A stretch of DNA of 15,465 nt from Deltaproteobacteria bacterium. Lineage in GTDB: Bacteria > Desulfobacterota_B > Binatia > Binatales > Binataceae. Below the pieces are notes generated by a model, which had not been told where the DNA came from, did no database searches, and was given only the letters and a program-made list of their open reading frames with translations. A program made the position numbers and the translations under genes. The stretch lies in contig JAKAVX010000009.1 in assembly GCA_021827465.1 (NCBI GenBank), positions 1 through 15,465 on the forward strand. Direction: 5' to 3'. Positions 6,619 to 13,419 of this stretch are shown here, piece by piece (positions within the stretch are counted from its first letter, which is position 1; every line of letters begins with the position of its first letter).

Positions 6619-6787
6619 CGAAGCTGACTCCCCGGCAAAAATTTTTACCTAGACGTGCGCGAATCGTAACAAACGTCCGCCGAGACTGGAAAGCCCACGA
6701 TTCGCGGGATTGCGCCCCGCGCCCGGTCGAGCCGCTGGTATCAGCGGAGCAGTTTGCGCGGTGACTCGGCCGGAGGCCCTGGCGGGT
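6619..6787 (-). other. Spacer upstream of the LLM operon with inverted repeats
   Basis: This 169-bp non-coding region lies between the glycerophosphodiesterase stop and the LLM operon start. It contains a perfect 10-bp inverted repeat (6658-6706), a second hairpin CCGCTG-GTAT-CAGCGG (6732-6747) and a self-complementary AAAAATTTTT block (6637-6646) between the repeat and the LLM ribosome-binding site. It must hold the operon promoter if the operon is transcribed separately from the phosphodiesterase, but I see no strong -35/-10 pair. Confidence 0.45.
6658..6706. repeat. Perfect 10-bp inverted repeat upstream of the LLM operon
   Basis: CGCGAATCGT (6658-6667) and ACGATTCGCG (6697-6706) are exact reverse complements separated by 29 nt. 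The proximal arm lies about 40 nt from the LLM start codon. On the minus strand the downstream arm is not followed at once by a T-run, so this is not a standard terminator. Possible roles are a two-site operator or an RNA hairpin between the two transcription units. Confidence 0.6.
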
Positions 6788-7612
6788 TCAGTCCCAGGGC
6801 ATTTCGCGTACCACTTTGAGCAGGCGCGCCGGATAGTCGCTGAGTATCCCGTCCACGCCGAGCTCGAGAAGCTCGCGCATCTCGGACTCTTCGTTGACGG
6901 TCCAGACGTGCATCTCGACGCCGAACCGATGGGCTGCCTCGACAGTCTCGCGGCTGACGAGCCGCCACGACTCGTACTCAGGCGGAATCTGTAGCGCGTC
7001 GCCGGGCGGGCTGTAATCGGCGCTGCGCGACGCGATGGCCTGAAGAAATCCGGCGACTTCCTGGTAAGGAAAGTTGGTCGGTATCTCCGGAGCGAGCGCG
7101 CGTACTTCGTCGATCGGCGCCTGATGCTCGCTTGCCACCAGCACCATCCGGCGCATCCCGGTCTCCTCCAGCGCGCCGAGCAGCGCCGCAACCACGCTCG
7201 GCTCGGTCTGCTTGACCTCGATCACGAATCGAGTCGCCGCAAATGCCGAAAGAACCTCCTGCAGCAGAGGTATCCTGATTCCCCTGCCGCGAAACGGGAA
7301 CGACTTGCCGTCGGGCGAAAAAACGAAGCCGGCATCAGCCGACACGATATCCACGTAGTCAAGCTCCCGGATAACTCCCGGCCGTCCGCAGGCCCGGTTA
7401 AGTTCGCCGTCGTGAGAGACGACAACCTTGCCGTCGCGGCTGGTATGAATGTCGAGTTCGAGGTACTGCGCGCCGGCGTCAACCGCGGCCTGATACGAGA
7501 CCATCGTGTTCTCCGGACAAGTTCCTGCGGAACCGCGATGGCCTATCGCGCGGGGAAGCGCGAGGCTGAAGAAATCGGTATCGAGAGTCGGACGCATCGC
7601 TGACACCCCCAT
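6788..7612 (-). CDS. Glycerophosphodiester phosphodiesterase (GDPD family)
   Basis: This enzyme hydrolyses glycerophosphodiesters to glycerol-3-phosphate and an alcohol. The 274-aa protein shows the complete GDPD set: HRGSAGTCPENT (25-36; catalytic H25, E34, N35), ELD (E52, D54) for metal binding, the second catalytic His in VSHDGELNR (H67, D68), IEVKQ (E132, K134), and the C-terminal VWTVNEESEMRELLELGVDG followed by SDYP. There is no signal peptide, so it resembles cytoplasmic UgpQ more than periplasmic GlpQ. I chose ATG 7612 because GAGGAG lies 8 nt upstream. The frame stays open to 7795, but that extension is Arg/Pro-rich, overlaps the M23 gene and has no family match. It follows the M23 gene by 77 nt and may be co-transcribed. 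Confidence 0.93.
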   Translation of the reverse strand: MGVSAMRPTLDTDFFSLALPRAIGHRGSAGTCPENTMVSYQAAVDAGAQYLELDIHTSRDGKVVVSHDGELNRACGRPGVIRELDYVDIVSADAGFVFSPDGKSFPFRGRGIRIPLLQEVLSAFAATRFVIEVKQTEPSVVAALLGALEETGMRRMVLVASEHQAPIDEVRALAPEIPTNFPYQEVAGFLQAIASRSADYSPPGDALQIPPEYESWRLVSRETVEAAHRFGVEMHVWTVNEESEMRELLELGVDGILSDYPARLLKVVREMPWD

Positions 7613-7689
7613 CGCCGCGTCTCCTCGCGAGGGCCTGTCAATCTTTTCACGGATGAAATGAGGACGCGACCGCGGACGCGCCCCGGCGA

Positions 7690-9174
7690 TTACATCGCGC
7701 GGCCGTTGCCGATGTGATTCTCGACGGTGTGGATTACGGGCACGCGATGGCGACGGTAGTGATGAATGCGGTGAATCCTGCGGTAGCGACGCCATCGGCG
7801 ACGTTCTCGAAGGCTCACTCTGCAGCTCCGCGAGCGCGACTTTACAGACGCTCTCACGACCTCGTGCTCCGGTTTATTGGAACCATCGGCGAGGTTGGGC
7901 AGCTTGCCCAGCGCAATCTCGTAACGGTGCTTGATCCGATCGAACGACGCCATCATCCGGGGCGACACTTCATGGCCGACGCCGAGCGCCTGGGTGAGCG
8001 GGTTGACGTAATGCCCCCGTTTCTCCATCCCGAAGTGCAGATGAGGCCCGGTCGAAAGTCCGGTCGAGCCTACATAGCCTATCACCTCGCCCATGCTGAC
8101 GTATCGTCCCACGCGGGCGTCCGGGTTCAGGCGTGACAAATGACCGTAGATGCTGACCAGGTCGCCGCGATGCTCGATGCGAACGCAATTGCCAAGCTCT
8201 CCGCACCATCCCGCGGTAATAATCCTACCGTCGGCGATCGATTTTACCGGAGTCCCTTTGCTTGCCGCGAAATCCACCCCAACGTGCGGGCGGTAGCAAT
8301 GCAGGATCGGATGCCATCGATGGTAGGAGAAGCCCGACGAGATGTATCGGAAATGCAGCGGGTAGCGCAAAAACTGCGGCCCGAGCGCCTGGCCCCGGCG
8401 GTCGTAGAGATGAACGGCTCCGTTGCGGCCGTCGAGCGCAAAGGCCATCGCGTTGCGACTACCGGATTCGATTTCGGCGGCCTCGATATGGCCCGGGATA
8501 TGATGAATCCCGTCGTCGCTGATTTTCTCGGTGTAAATTATCTTGACCGCCGAGCCGCGCGGCAACCGGTTAAGGTTGTCGCGGTCCGAGAACGCGCGCT
8601 CCAGAGTCCCCACGATTGGCGCGGGCACGTCATGGTGCGACGCCGCCCGGCGAAAGTTTCCCAGAACTTCGAAGGCGGTTTTAACCGTATGAGTGAGGTA
8701 GTCGATTGGCTCCCGATGGGTGCGGAGGACGCCGGCTCCCAGCGTACGTTCGAGGATCTCGACGTGGTCATCGAGATCGTATTTGATGCCCCGCAGGTCG
8801 CCGTTCTGTGGATCCTTATATATCGAGAACCAATGATCCTTGCGCAGCAGAGAGGTTCCGGACATCTGGCGAAAGCGTTTCGCCCAATCGCGCGCCTGGT
8901 GGAAGCTGAGCCCCGCGGTTATCAGGTAGCGCTCGACGGTCATTGTGCGATTGAGCCGAGCGCGGATAATCACCGAGGGTGGCGCCGGCCTCGCGGTCTC
9001 AGGAAGTTCCGCGTACGGGTCTTCGAGCGGAGTTCCGGCGTATAGATCGCGTATCGCCCGGTCGGGAGCCTGAGGCTGCCCGAAATAGAGGTGCACTGCT
9101 GTGACTGTTGCCGCGATTGCAACAATAATTGCTGCAAATGCCCGCGACCATAGTCCGTTTCGTCGAACAGACAT
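7690..9174 (-). CDS. M23-family peptidoglycan endopeptidase (MepM/Csd3-like) with basic C-terminal tail
   Basis: This 494-aa protein is a probable periplasmic, membrane-anchored zinc endopeptidase that cuts peptidoglycan cross-links. It has one N-terminal membrane helix (about 11-30). A substrate/regulatory domain as in MepM-type enzymes follows (about 75-275: TVERYLITAGLSFHQA, GTLERAFSDRDNLNRLPRG). The catalytic domain is announced by LHFRYISSGFSYHRWHPIL (273-291). All zinc/catalytic residues are present: H297 and D301 (RPHVGVDFAA), H345 (IYGHLS) and H378/H380 (TGPHLHFGM). From residue 441 to 479 the sequence is an extreme Arg/His-rich tail (RERRRWRRYRRIHRIHHYRR), unusual for this family. 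ATG 9174 has AAGGTG 8 nt upstream. It diverges from ruvX-mltG across a 122-bp spacer. Confidence 0.92.
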   Translation of the reverse strand: MSVRRNGLWSRAFAAIIVAIAATVTAVHLYFGQPQAPDRAIRDLYAGTPLEDPYAELPETARPAPPSVIIRARLNRTMTVERYLITAGLSFHQARDWAKRFRQMSGTSLLRKDHWFSIYKDPQNGDLRGIKYDLDDHVEILERTLGAGVLRTHREPIDYLTHTVKTAFEVLGNFRRAASHHDVPAPIVGTLERAFSDRDNLNRLPRGSAVKIIYTEKISDDGIHHIPGHIEAAEIESGSRNAMAFALDGRNGAVHLYDRRGQALGPQFLRYPLHFRYISSGFSYHRWHPILHCYRPHVGVDFAASKGTPVKSIADGRIITAGWCGELGNCVRIEHRGDLVSIYGHLSRLNPDARVGRYVSMGEVIGYVGSTGLSTGPHLHFGMEKRGHYVNPLTQALGVGHEVSPRMMASFDRIKHRYEIALGKLPNLADGSNKPEHEVVRASVKSRSRSCRVSLRERRRWRRYRRIHRIHHYRRHRVPVIHTVENHIGNGRAM

Positions 9175-9296
9175 CAGCGCCGCACCTTAGGTGATTGTGC
9201 AAGTAAAATCAAGGTTTTGGACTTCTTAGACTCACGCCGCCGAACCGACTTCCCGACGCTGTGGTGTGCCTAGTAGCATTGCGCGTACCAAGAGCG
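9175..9296. promoter_or_regulatory. Divergent promoter region between the M23 gene and ruvX
   Basis: This 122-bp spacer separates genes transcribed in opposite directions, so it should contain promoters for both. Bases 9191-9230 are distinctly AT-richer than the surroundings. A TTGGAC (9217-9222) is present on the plus strand but lacks a -10 at a suitable distance, and I could not find a convincing pair on either strand. The call rests on geometry, not on promoter motifs. Confidence 0.5.
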
Positions 9297-9728
9297 ATGG
9301 CAATTGCAGCAATAGATCTGGGAACGCGTCGAATAGGTGTCGCAGTCAGCGACCCGGAGGGCCGAGTCGTGCATCCTCTGGCGGTCGTGAAACGTCGTTC
9401 TCTTTTTGCTGATATCGAAGCCGTCCAGCGGCTGCTTGCCGGTCGCGAGATTGAGCGCGTGATCGTCGGGCTGCCGCTCAACATGGACGGCACTGAGGGC
9501 AGAATGGCCGCTCTGGCGCGGAATTTCGCAAAGCGTTTTGCAGAGGAGGCCGGTATTATCGTCGAATTTCAGGATGAGCGCCTCTCGAGTTTCGAGGCCC
9601 GCGAGCGGATTGCAGAGCTGGGCGTCGGCCGCGGTGCTCGAAAGAAACGGCCGATTGATGCGTTGGCTGCCGCAGTGATCCTTGAAACGTGGTTCGAGAA
9701 AAACAAGCGCCCGTCACACCGGGGCTGA
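9297..9728 (+). CDS. ruvX: RuvX/YqgF-family Holliday junction resolvase-like nuclease
   Basis: This 143-aa RNase-H-fold protein is the RuvX/YqgF family enzyme, associated with pre-16S rRNA 5'-end maturation in some bacteria and Holliday-junction resolution in others. The motifs are complete: the first catalytic Asp in IAAIDLGTRRIGVAVSDP (D7), GLPLNMDG (58-65), FQDERLSSFEA (D93) and KRPIDALAAAVILETW (D121). The start at ATG 9297 is set by homology, because family members begin only a few residues before the first Asp; upstream AAGAG is a weak ribosome-binding site. An in-frame GTG at 9261 would add 12 unlikely residues. It precedes mltG by 73 nt, a pairing also seen in other bacteria. Confidence 0.95.
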   Translation: MAIAAIDLGTRRIGVAVSDPEGRVVHPLAVVKRRSLFADIEAVQRLLAGREIERVIVGLPLNMDGTEGRMAALARNFAKRFAEEAGIIVEFQDERLSSFEARERIAELGVGRGARKKRPIDALAAAVILETWFEKNKRPSHRG

Positions 9729-9801
9729 AAACGCTTCGCCTGGCGGATATGCTCGAAGCTGGGGCAGGCTCGATGGTGACGAATTTGCCGGCAACCGATG
9801 A

Positions 9802-10875
9802 TTGCGCGGGTATGCTCCCTGGGGACGATTGGCCGGAAAGCGGAAATTGTTGACCGCGCTGCTCGTGAGCGGCGTGCTATGCGCGGGAGTGGGGTTCGGC
9901 TTCTACTATTTCTGGTTTGCCGCACCCCCGGTTTTTCCCAATCCCCGGCTGGTCACGGTTAAAAAGGGCGAGGCCTTTCGCGCGGTGGCCGACGATCTCG
10001 CCCGGGCCGGGGTGATTCGAAGCTCTGCCGTCCTGATGCTTTACGCGGAGTTGTCGGACACCGCGCGGCGAGTCCTGCCGGGAGAGTACGCTTTCAAGGG
10101 CGGCGAGCGGATTCCCGCCGTGTTGGGTCACTTGGTGCGCGGCGATTTCCTGGTGGTCACGGTCATCATACCCGAGGGCCTGGCCGTCCATCAGATTGCC
10201 GAGCGTCTTGGTGAGGCGGGTCTTGTCTGTCCTTCCGTCTTCGAATCTGAAGCCCGTAATGGGGCGCTGGTCGATGCGCTTGGGCTGGCCCCGCTCGGCG
10301 CGGAAGGCTATCTCTTCCCGGCAACGTATCGCTTTCCTCCCAATGCCTCGGTCAGGGATATATTGGGCGCGATGCTGGAGCGTTTTTACGAGGTGCTCAC
10401 GCCCCAGGTAGAGGAGCGGATGTTCGAGCTCGGGCTGACGCCGAGAAAGCTGGTAACGATGGCCTCGATGATCGAAAAGGAAGCCAAGGCGCCCGGCGAG
10501 CGCAAGCTCATCGCGAGCGTGTTCTACAATCGGCTTCGGTTGGATATGCCGCTTCAATCCGACCCGACGGCTGAGTATAGTCTCGAAGGAGAAAAACAGC
10601 CTGCGGCCCTGGCGGTGCGAACTCCATCGATTTTCAACACCTACGACTTCACCGGGCTTCCGCCCGGACCGATCGCGAATCCGGGACTCAGCTCCATAGA
10701 GGCGGCACTTTATCCCGCCCACACCGATTATTTGTATTTTGTCGCGCGCAATGACGGCACCCATATCTTCTCGCGCACCTATGAGGAACACTTGCGAGCG
10801 ATCGCCAAGCTCAAGCGCGAGGCCCGCATCGCAGCGCCACGGCCAGGCGTTGGAACCGCTTCCGGACGCCGCTAG
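9802..10875 (+). CDS. mltG: Endolytic peptidoglycan transglycosylase MltG
   Basis: MltG cleaves nascent glycan strands in the periplasm and is thought to set their length. This 357-aa protein has a short basic N-terminus, one membrane helix (about 16-40), a LysM-like region (RLVTVKKGEAFRAVADDLARAG, 49-70; VIIPEGLAVHQIAERL, 121-136) and the YceG catalytic domain. The catalytic glutamate lies in TMASMIEKEAKAPGER (219-234). LQSDPT (251-256), FNTYDFTGLPPGPIANPG (278-295) and YLYFVARNDGTHIFS (310-324) complete the family pattern. The start is uncertain: an in-frame stop at 9799-9801 precedes TTG 9802, and there is no ATG before the membrane helix. TTG 9829 or 9847 are alternatives, and none has a strong ribosome-binding site. 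The domain identity is not in doubt. Confidence 0.94.
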   Translation: MRGYAPWGRLAGKRKLLTALLVSGVLCAGVGFGFYYFWFAAPPVFPNPRLVTVKKGEAFRAVADDLARAGVIRSSAVLMLYAELSDTARRVLPGEYAFKGGERIPAVLGHLVRGDFLVVTVIIPEGLAVHQIAERLGEAGLVCPSVFESEARNGALVDALGLAPLGAEGYLFPATYRFPPNASVRDILGAMLERFYEVLTPQVEERMFELGLTPRKLVTMASMIEKEAKAPGERKLIASVFYNRLRLDMPLQSDPTAEYSLEGEKQPAALAVRTPSIFNTYDFTGLPPGPIANPGLSSIEAALYPAHTDYLYFVARNDGTHIFSRTYEEHLRAIAKLKREARIAAPRPGVGTASGRR

Positions 10876-10886
10876 GTTATAGGCTC

Positions 10887-12386
10887 GTGCCCGTCAACCC
10901 GGTCCAGATCATCTCCGCCGCCCGCTCAAGGCTTGCCCGCCTCGCCGCGTTCGGAACCGTCGCCTATTTTCTGGCTCCGGCGGCGACCGCGATACTGCTG
11001 GCAATTTTCCTCCCTGCGATTGGGTCGGCGAGTTGGGAGCGATTCGGCTATCTGCTCGACCCCGCCGTGGCCGAAGCGACTCGGCTGGCGCTCGCCGGCG
11101 CGGGCGTCGCGACGATGCTTGGCGCGGCTGCGGCCGGATGGCGAAGCTATCGCAAGGCGAATGATTTCATCGCCGCCGCCGAGCGGCTAGACGAACGCCT
11201 CGGCGCCCACGAGCAGATAGTAACCCTCGCAACCCTTGCCGGGCCTGAAACTCCCGAGCCGCTGAAGGAGCATAGAAGCCCGCTCTTTCCGCTGCTGTGG
11301 CGCAACGTGATGAGCGCGCTCTCGGGGGTAAATCCGCGCGACGAATTCCGGCTCGACGTGCGCAAGCCTCTAAAGCGCTCCTCGTTTTATGCCGCGGCCG
11401 TCGCAGTCGCGCTCGGGCTTGCGATGCTCGCGCTGGTCGAGCCGCCCACGCCGCTTCAGAAGGCCGCGATGCGGCTGAACCAGATCGCCGGCGAAATCGA
11501 GCATAACGCGACCAGCCCCGACGACCTGGCCCTGGCCAAGGTGGTTCGCAAAGCCGCCCAGGACCTTACCAACCCAAATCTTCCACCCAAGGAAAAGCTC
11601 AAGCGTCTGGAAACCGCGATGCGCGAAGTCCAGAAAAAGCAGGAGCAGAAGAAGACTGGGGGAAAATCAGGCGGATCGAAGGGCGCGGGCGGCGGCGGCG
11701 CAACCTCGACCAACGCCGCGGGTAATCGTAAGGGCGAGGGACAAGGCGAAGGTACAGGCCAGGGCAAGGCTAAAGGCAAGGGGCCCGGCAAGGGCGGAGA
11801 AGCTTCCGGTAACGGCGGCAAGGAAAAAGGCGGACAGAAGCAAAGCATAAAGCTCCAGAACGAGATCTCGAAGGCCGAGGCGCTGGTGCAGACGCAGGAA
11901 GAGTCGCAGAACAAATCCGGCACCAAGCCTTCGCCCGAGAAAAAAACCGGCAATGCTCCCAGCCCGGGGAACAATCCCAATATGCAGGGCGGACAAAAGA
12001 AGAACGGCAAAGGCGAAATTCCCAAACCTGCCGAGCAGGGCGAAAGGAAATCGCCCAGTTCCTCCGCCCGCGGCCGGAGCGCAAAGAAGAGCAGCACTAG
12101 CGTCGGCGATACCCACCTTGGAGAATTTCCCGCTCCGGTCAAATATCAGCGCTTCTACAAGCCGGGCGAAAAGGGCGCCGCGCTGGACATCAAGGACGCA
12201 CGTTACGTAACGTTTCGAATTCCTTCCGCGACCCCTTCGGGTGGCGAAGGAAAAACTGTAATCGACACCGGACGGCCAAGAGCCACCACGCCTTACACGA
12301 ACGCACCGCTGGCCCCAACGCGGGAAAACCTCCCGCCCGAGGAACAGCAGCTTGTGCCGCCGCGATATCGTGATTTGATCCGGTAA
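10887..12386 (+). CDS. Hypothetical membrane protein with Lys/Gly-rich linker in the MoxR cluster
   Basis: I do not recognise a characterised family. This 499-aa protein (GTG start) has two N-terminal membrane helices (about 19-46 and 66-85), then a soluble segment with AAAERLDERLGAHEQIVTLA (96-115). A third helix (about 166-184) follows, then a predicted helical stretch, PPKEKLKRLETAMREVQKKQ (233-252). Residues about 254-405 are low complexity, rich in Gly, Lys, Gln, Ser and Pro with repeated KG/QG/GK units, surely disordered. The ordered C-terminus (about 410-499) ends in EEQQLVPPRYRDLIR. The three-helix head and the RYRDLIR tail recall DUF4175-like proteins that accompany MoxR operons, but that link is tentative. 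It begins 11 nt after mltG and ends 13 nt before moxR. It may be a membrane client or scaffold of the MoxR/VWA system. Confidence 0.8.
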   Translation: MPVNPVQIISAARSRLARLAAFGTVAYFLAPAATAILLAIFLPAIGSASWERFGYLLDPAVAEATRLALAGAGVATMLGAAAAGWRSYRKANDFIAAAERLDERLGAHEQIVTLATLAGPETPEPLKEHRSPLFPLLWRNVMSALSGVNPRDEFRLDVRKPLKRSSFYAAAVAVALGLAMLALVEPPTPLQKAAMRLNQIAGEIEHNATSPDDLALAKVVRKAAQDLTNPNLPPKEKLKRLETAMREVQKKQEQKKTGGKSGGSKGAGGGGATSTNAAGNRKGEGQGEGTGQGKAKGKGPGKGGEASGNGGKEKGGQKQSIKLQNEISKAEALVQTQEESQNKSGTKPSPEKKTGNAPSPGNNPNMQGGQKKNGKGEIPKPAEQGERKSPSSSARGRSAKKSSTSVGDTHLGEFPAPVKYQRFYKPGEKGAALDIKDARYVTFRIPSATPSGGEGKTVIDTGRPRATTPYTNAPLAPTRENLPPEEQQLVPPRYRDLIR

Positions 12387-12394
12387 GGAAGGAG
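12387..12394 (+). promoter_or_regulatory. Strong ribosome-binding site of moxR
   Basis: GGAAGGAG lies 5 nt before ATG 12400 in the 13-nt gap behind the preceding stop. It is the strongest ribosome-binding site in this cluster, in contrast to the weak sites of its neighbours, and suggests that the AAA+ ATPase is made in higher amounts than its partners. Confidence 0.6.
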
Positions 12395-12399
12395 AAGGG

Positions 12400-13416
12400 A
12401 TGGGAGCGGCTCCTCAGCAATCCCCCGACCAGCGCGTGGCTGAGTTCCAGCGCGTCTTCGCACGCGCCATGAACGAAGTCGAGCGCGTAATCGTAGGCCA
12501 CAAGGAAGTTGTCCAGAAAGTCCTGACCGCGCTCTTCTGCGGCGGGCACGTTCTTATCGAAGGCGTGCCGGGCCTCGGAAAGACCCTGATGGTGAAGACT
12601 GCGAGCGAGGTCCTTGGCCTGAGCTTCAAGCGCATTCAGTTCACGCCCGACCTGATGCCCGCCGATATCGTCGGCACGCAGGTGCTCACCGAGGTCAACG
12701 GCCGGCGCGAGTTCGTTTTCAAGCCCGGCCCGATCTTCGCCCACGTCGTGCTCGGCGACGAGATCAACCGCGCCACCCCCAAGACCCAATCCGCGGTGCT
12801 GGAAGCGATGGAAGAGCGGCAGGTCACCGTCTTCGGACAGACCTACCGGCTCGATCCGCCCTATATCGTGCTCGCCACGCAGAATCCGATCGAGCTCGAA
12901 GGCACCTATCCGCTGCCAGAGGCGCAGATGGATCGCTTCCTGTTCAAGGTCATCATGGGCCCGCCGAAGCCCGATGAGCTCCGGGAAATCCTGAAGCGCA
13001 CTACGGGGTCGACCAGTTACAAGGTGCAGTCGGTCTTCGAGCCCGGCTCCGCGCCCAAGAAGATCGAGGAGTTGAAGTCGCTGGTGCGCGAGGTGATGGT
13101 CTCCGAACCTGTCGAACGCTACATCATCTCGATAATCACTGCGTGCACGCCCAATACGCAGGCCGCCAGCCCGGAGATTTCCCAGTACCTGCGCTTCGGG
13201 CCGAGCCCGCGCGGCGCCCAGGCGCTTATCATGGCCGGCAAGGTCAGTGCGCTTCTGGACGGGCGGGTGAGCGTCAGCTACGAGGACGTCGACGACGCGA
13301 TTTTTCCCGCCTTGCGCCATCGCCTGCTCAGAAACTTTCAGGCCGAAGCCGAAAACATCTCGGCCGAGAACCTGCTCGAACAGGTGCGCAAGCGCCTCAA
13401 GCGGCCCTCCGCTTAA
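12400..13416 (+). CDS. moxR: MoxR-family AAA+ ATPase
   Basis: MoxR ATPases are cytoplasmic AAA+ chaperones that remodel or activate VWA-domain partners. In this 338-aa protein all ATPase elements are intact: Walker A GVPGLGKT (55-62), the RIQFTPDLMPADIVGTQV segment (78-95), Walker B VVLGDEINR (116-124), sensor 1 LATQNP (158-163), the arginine finger in PEAQMDRFLFK (R179) and sensor 2 in GPSPRGAQALIMAGK. The length is typical. Directly downstream are a DUF58 protein (3 nt) and a BatA-like VWA protein, the standard MoxR partners. Nothing is unusual in the ATPase itself. Confidence 0.97.
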   Translation: MGAAPQQSPDQRVAEFQRVFARAMNEVERVIVGHKEVVQKVLTALFCGGHVLIEGVPGLGKTLMVKTASEVLGLSFKRIQFTPDLMPADIVGTQVLTEVNGRREFVFKPGPIFAHVVLGDEINRATPKTQSAVLEAMEERQVTVFGQTYRLDPPYIVLATQNPIELEGTYPLPEAQMDRFLFKVIMGPPKPDELREILKRTTGSTSYKVQSVFEPGSAPKKIEELKSLVREVMVSEPVERYIISIITACTPNTQAASPEISQYLRFGPSPRGAQALIMAGKVSALLDGRVSVSYEDVDDAIFPALRHRLLRNFQAEAENISAENLLEQVRKRLKRPSA

Positions 13417-13419
13417 CCG

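Noticed and set aside
5845..6627. 260-codon plus-strand frame antisense to the LLM oxidoreductase
   Set aside because: The LLM gene has clear subgroup motifs and a ribosome-binding site; the antisense frame shows neither.
6732..6747. CCGCTG-GTAT-CAGCGG hairpin behind the glycerophosphodiesterase as a terminator
   Set aside because: The stem is short (6 bp) and no T-run follows on either strand.
7636..7641. Perfect TTGACA on the minus strand before the glycerophosphodiesterase
   Set aside because: At 16-18 nt downstream there is only GC-rich sequence with no -10-like hexamer, and the start would fall inside the ribosome-binding site region.
7613..7795. N-terminal extension of the glycerophosphodiesterase to 7795
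   Set aside because: It is Arg/Pro-rich, overlaps the M23 3' end, and ATG 7612 has a well-placed GAGGAG with the normal family N-terminus.
8140..9045. 301-codon plus-strand frame antisense to the M23 gene
   Set aside because: The M23 catalytic residues are all on the minus strand; this frame has no family match that I can see.
9877..10791. 304-codon open frame antisense to mltG
   Set aside because: MltG is unmistakable on the plus strand; the antisense product has no recognisable features.
11650..12060. Repetitive-looking DNA as a tandem repeat or mobile-element scar
   Set aside because: The periodicity reflects Lys/Gly/Gln codons in an uninterrupted reading frame; I see no exact repeat unit and no target-site duplication.
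12190..13320. 376-codon open frame antisense to moxR
   Set aside because: moxR has all AAA+ motifs on the plus strand. The antisense product is Arg/His/Asp-biased with no family features.
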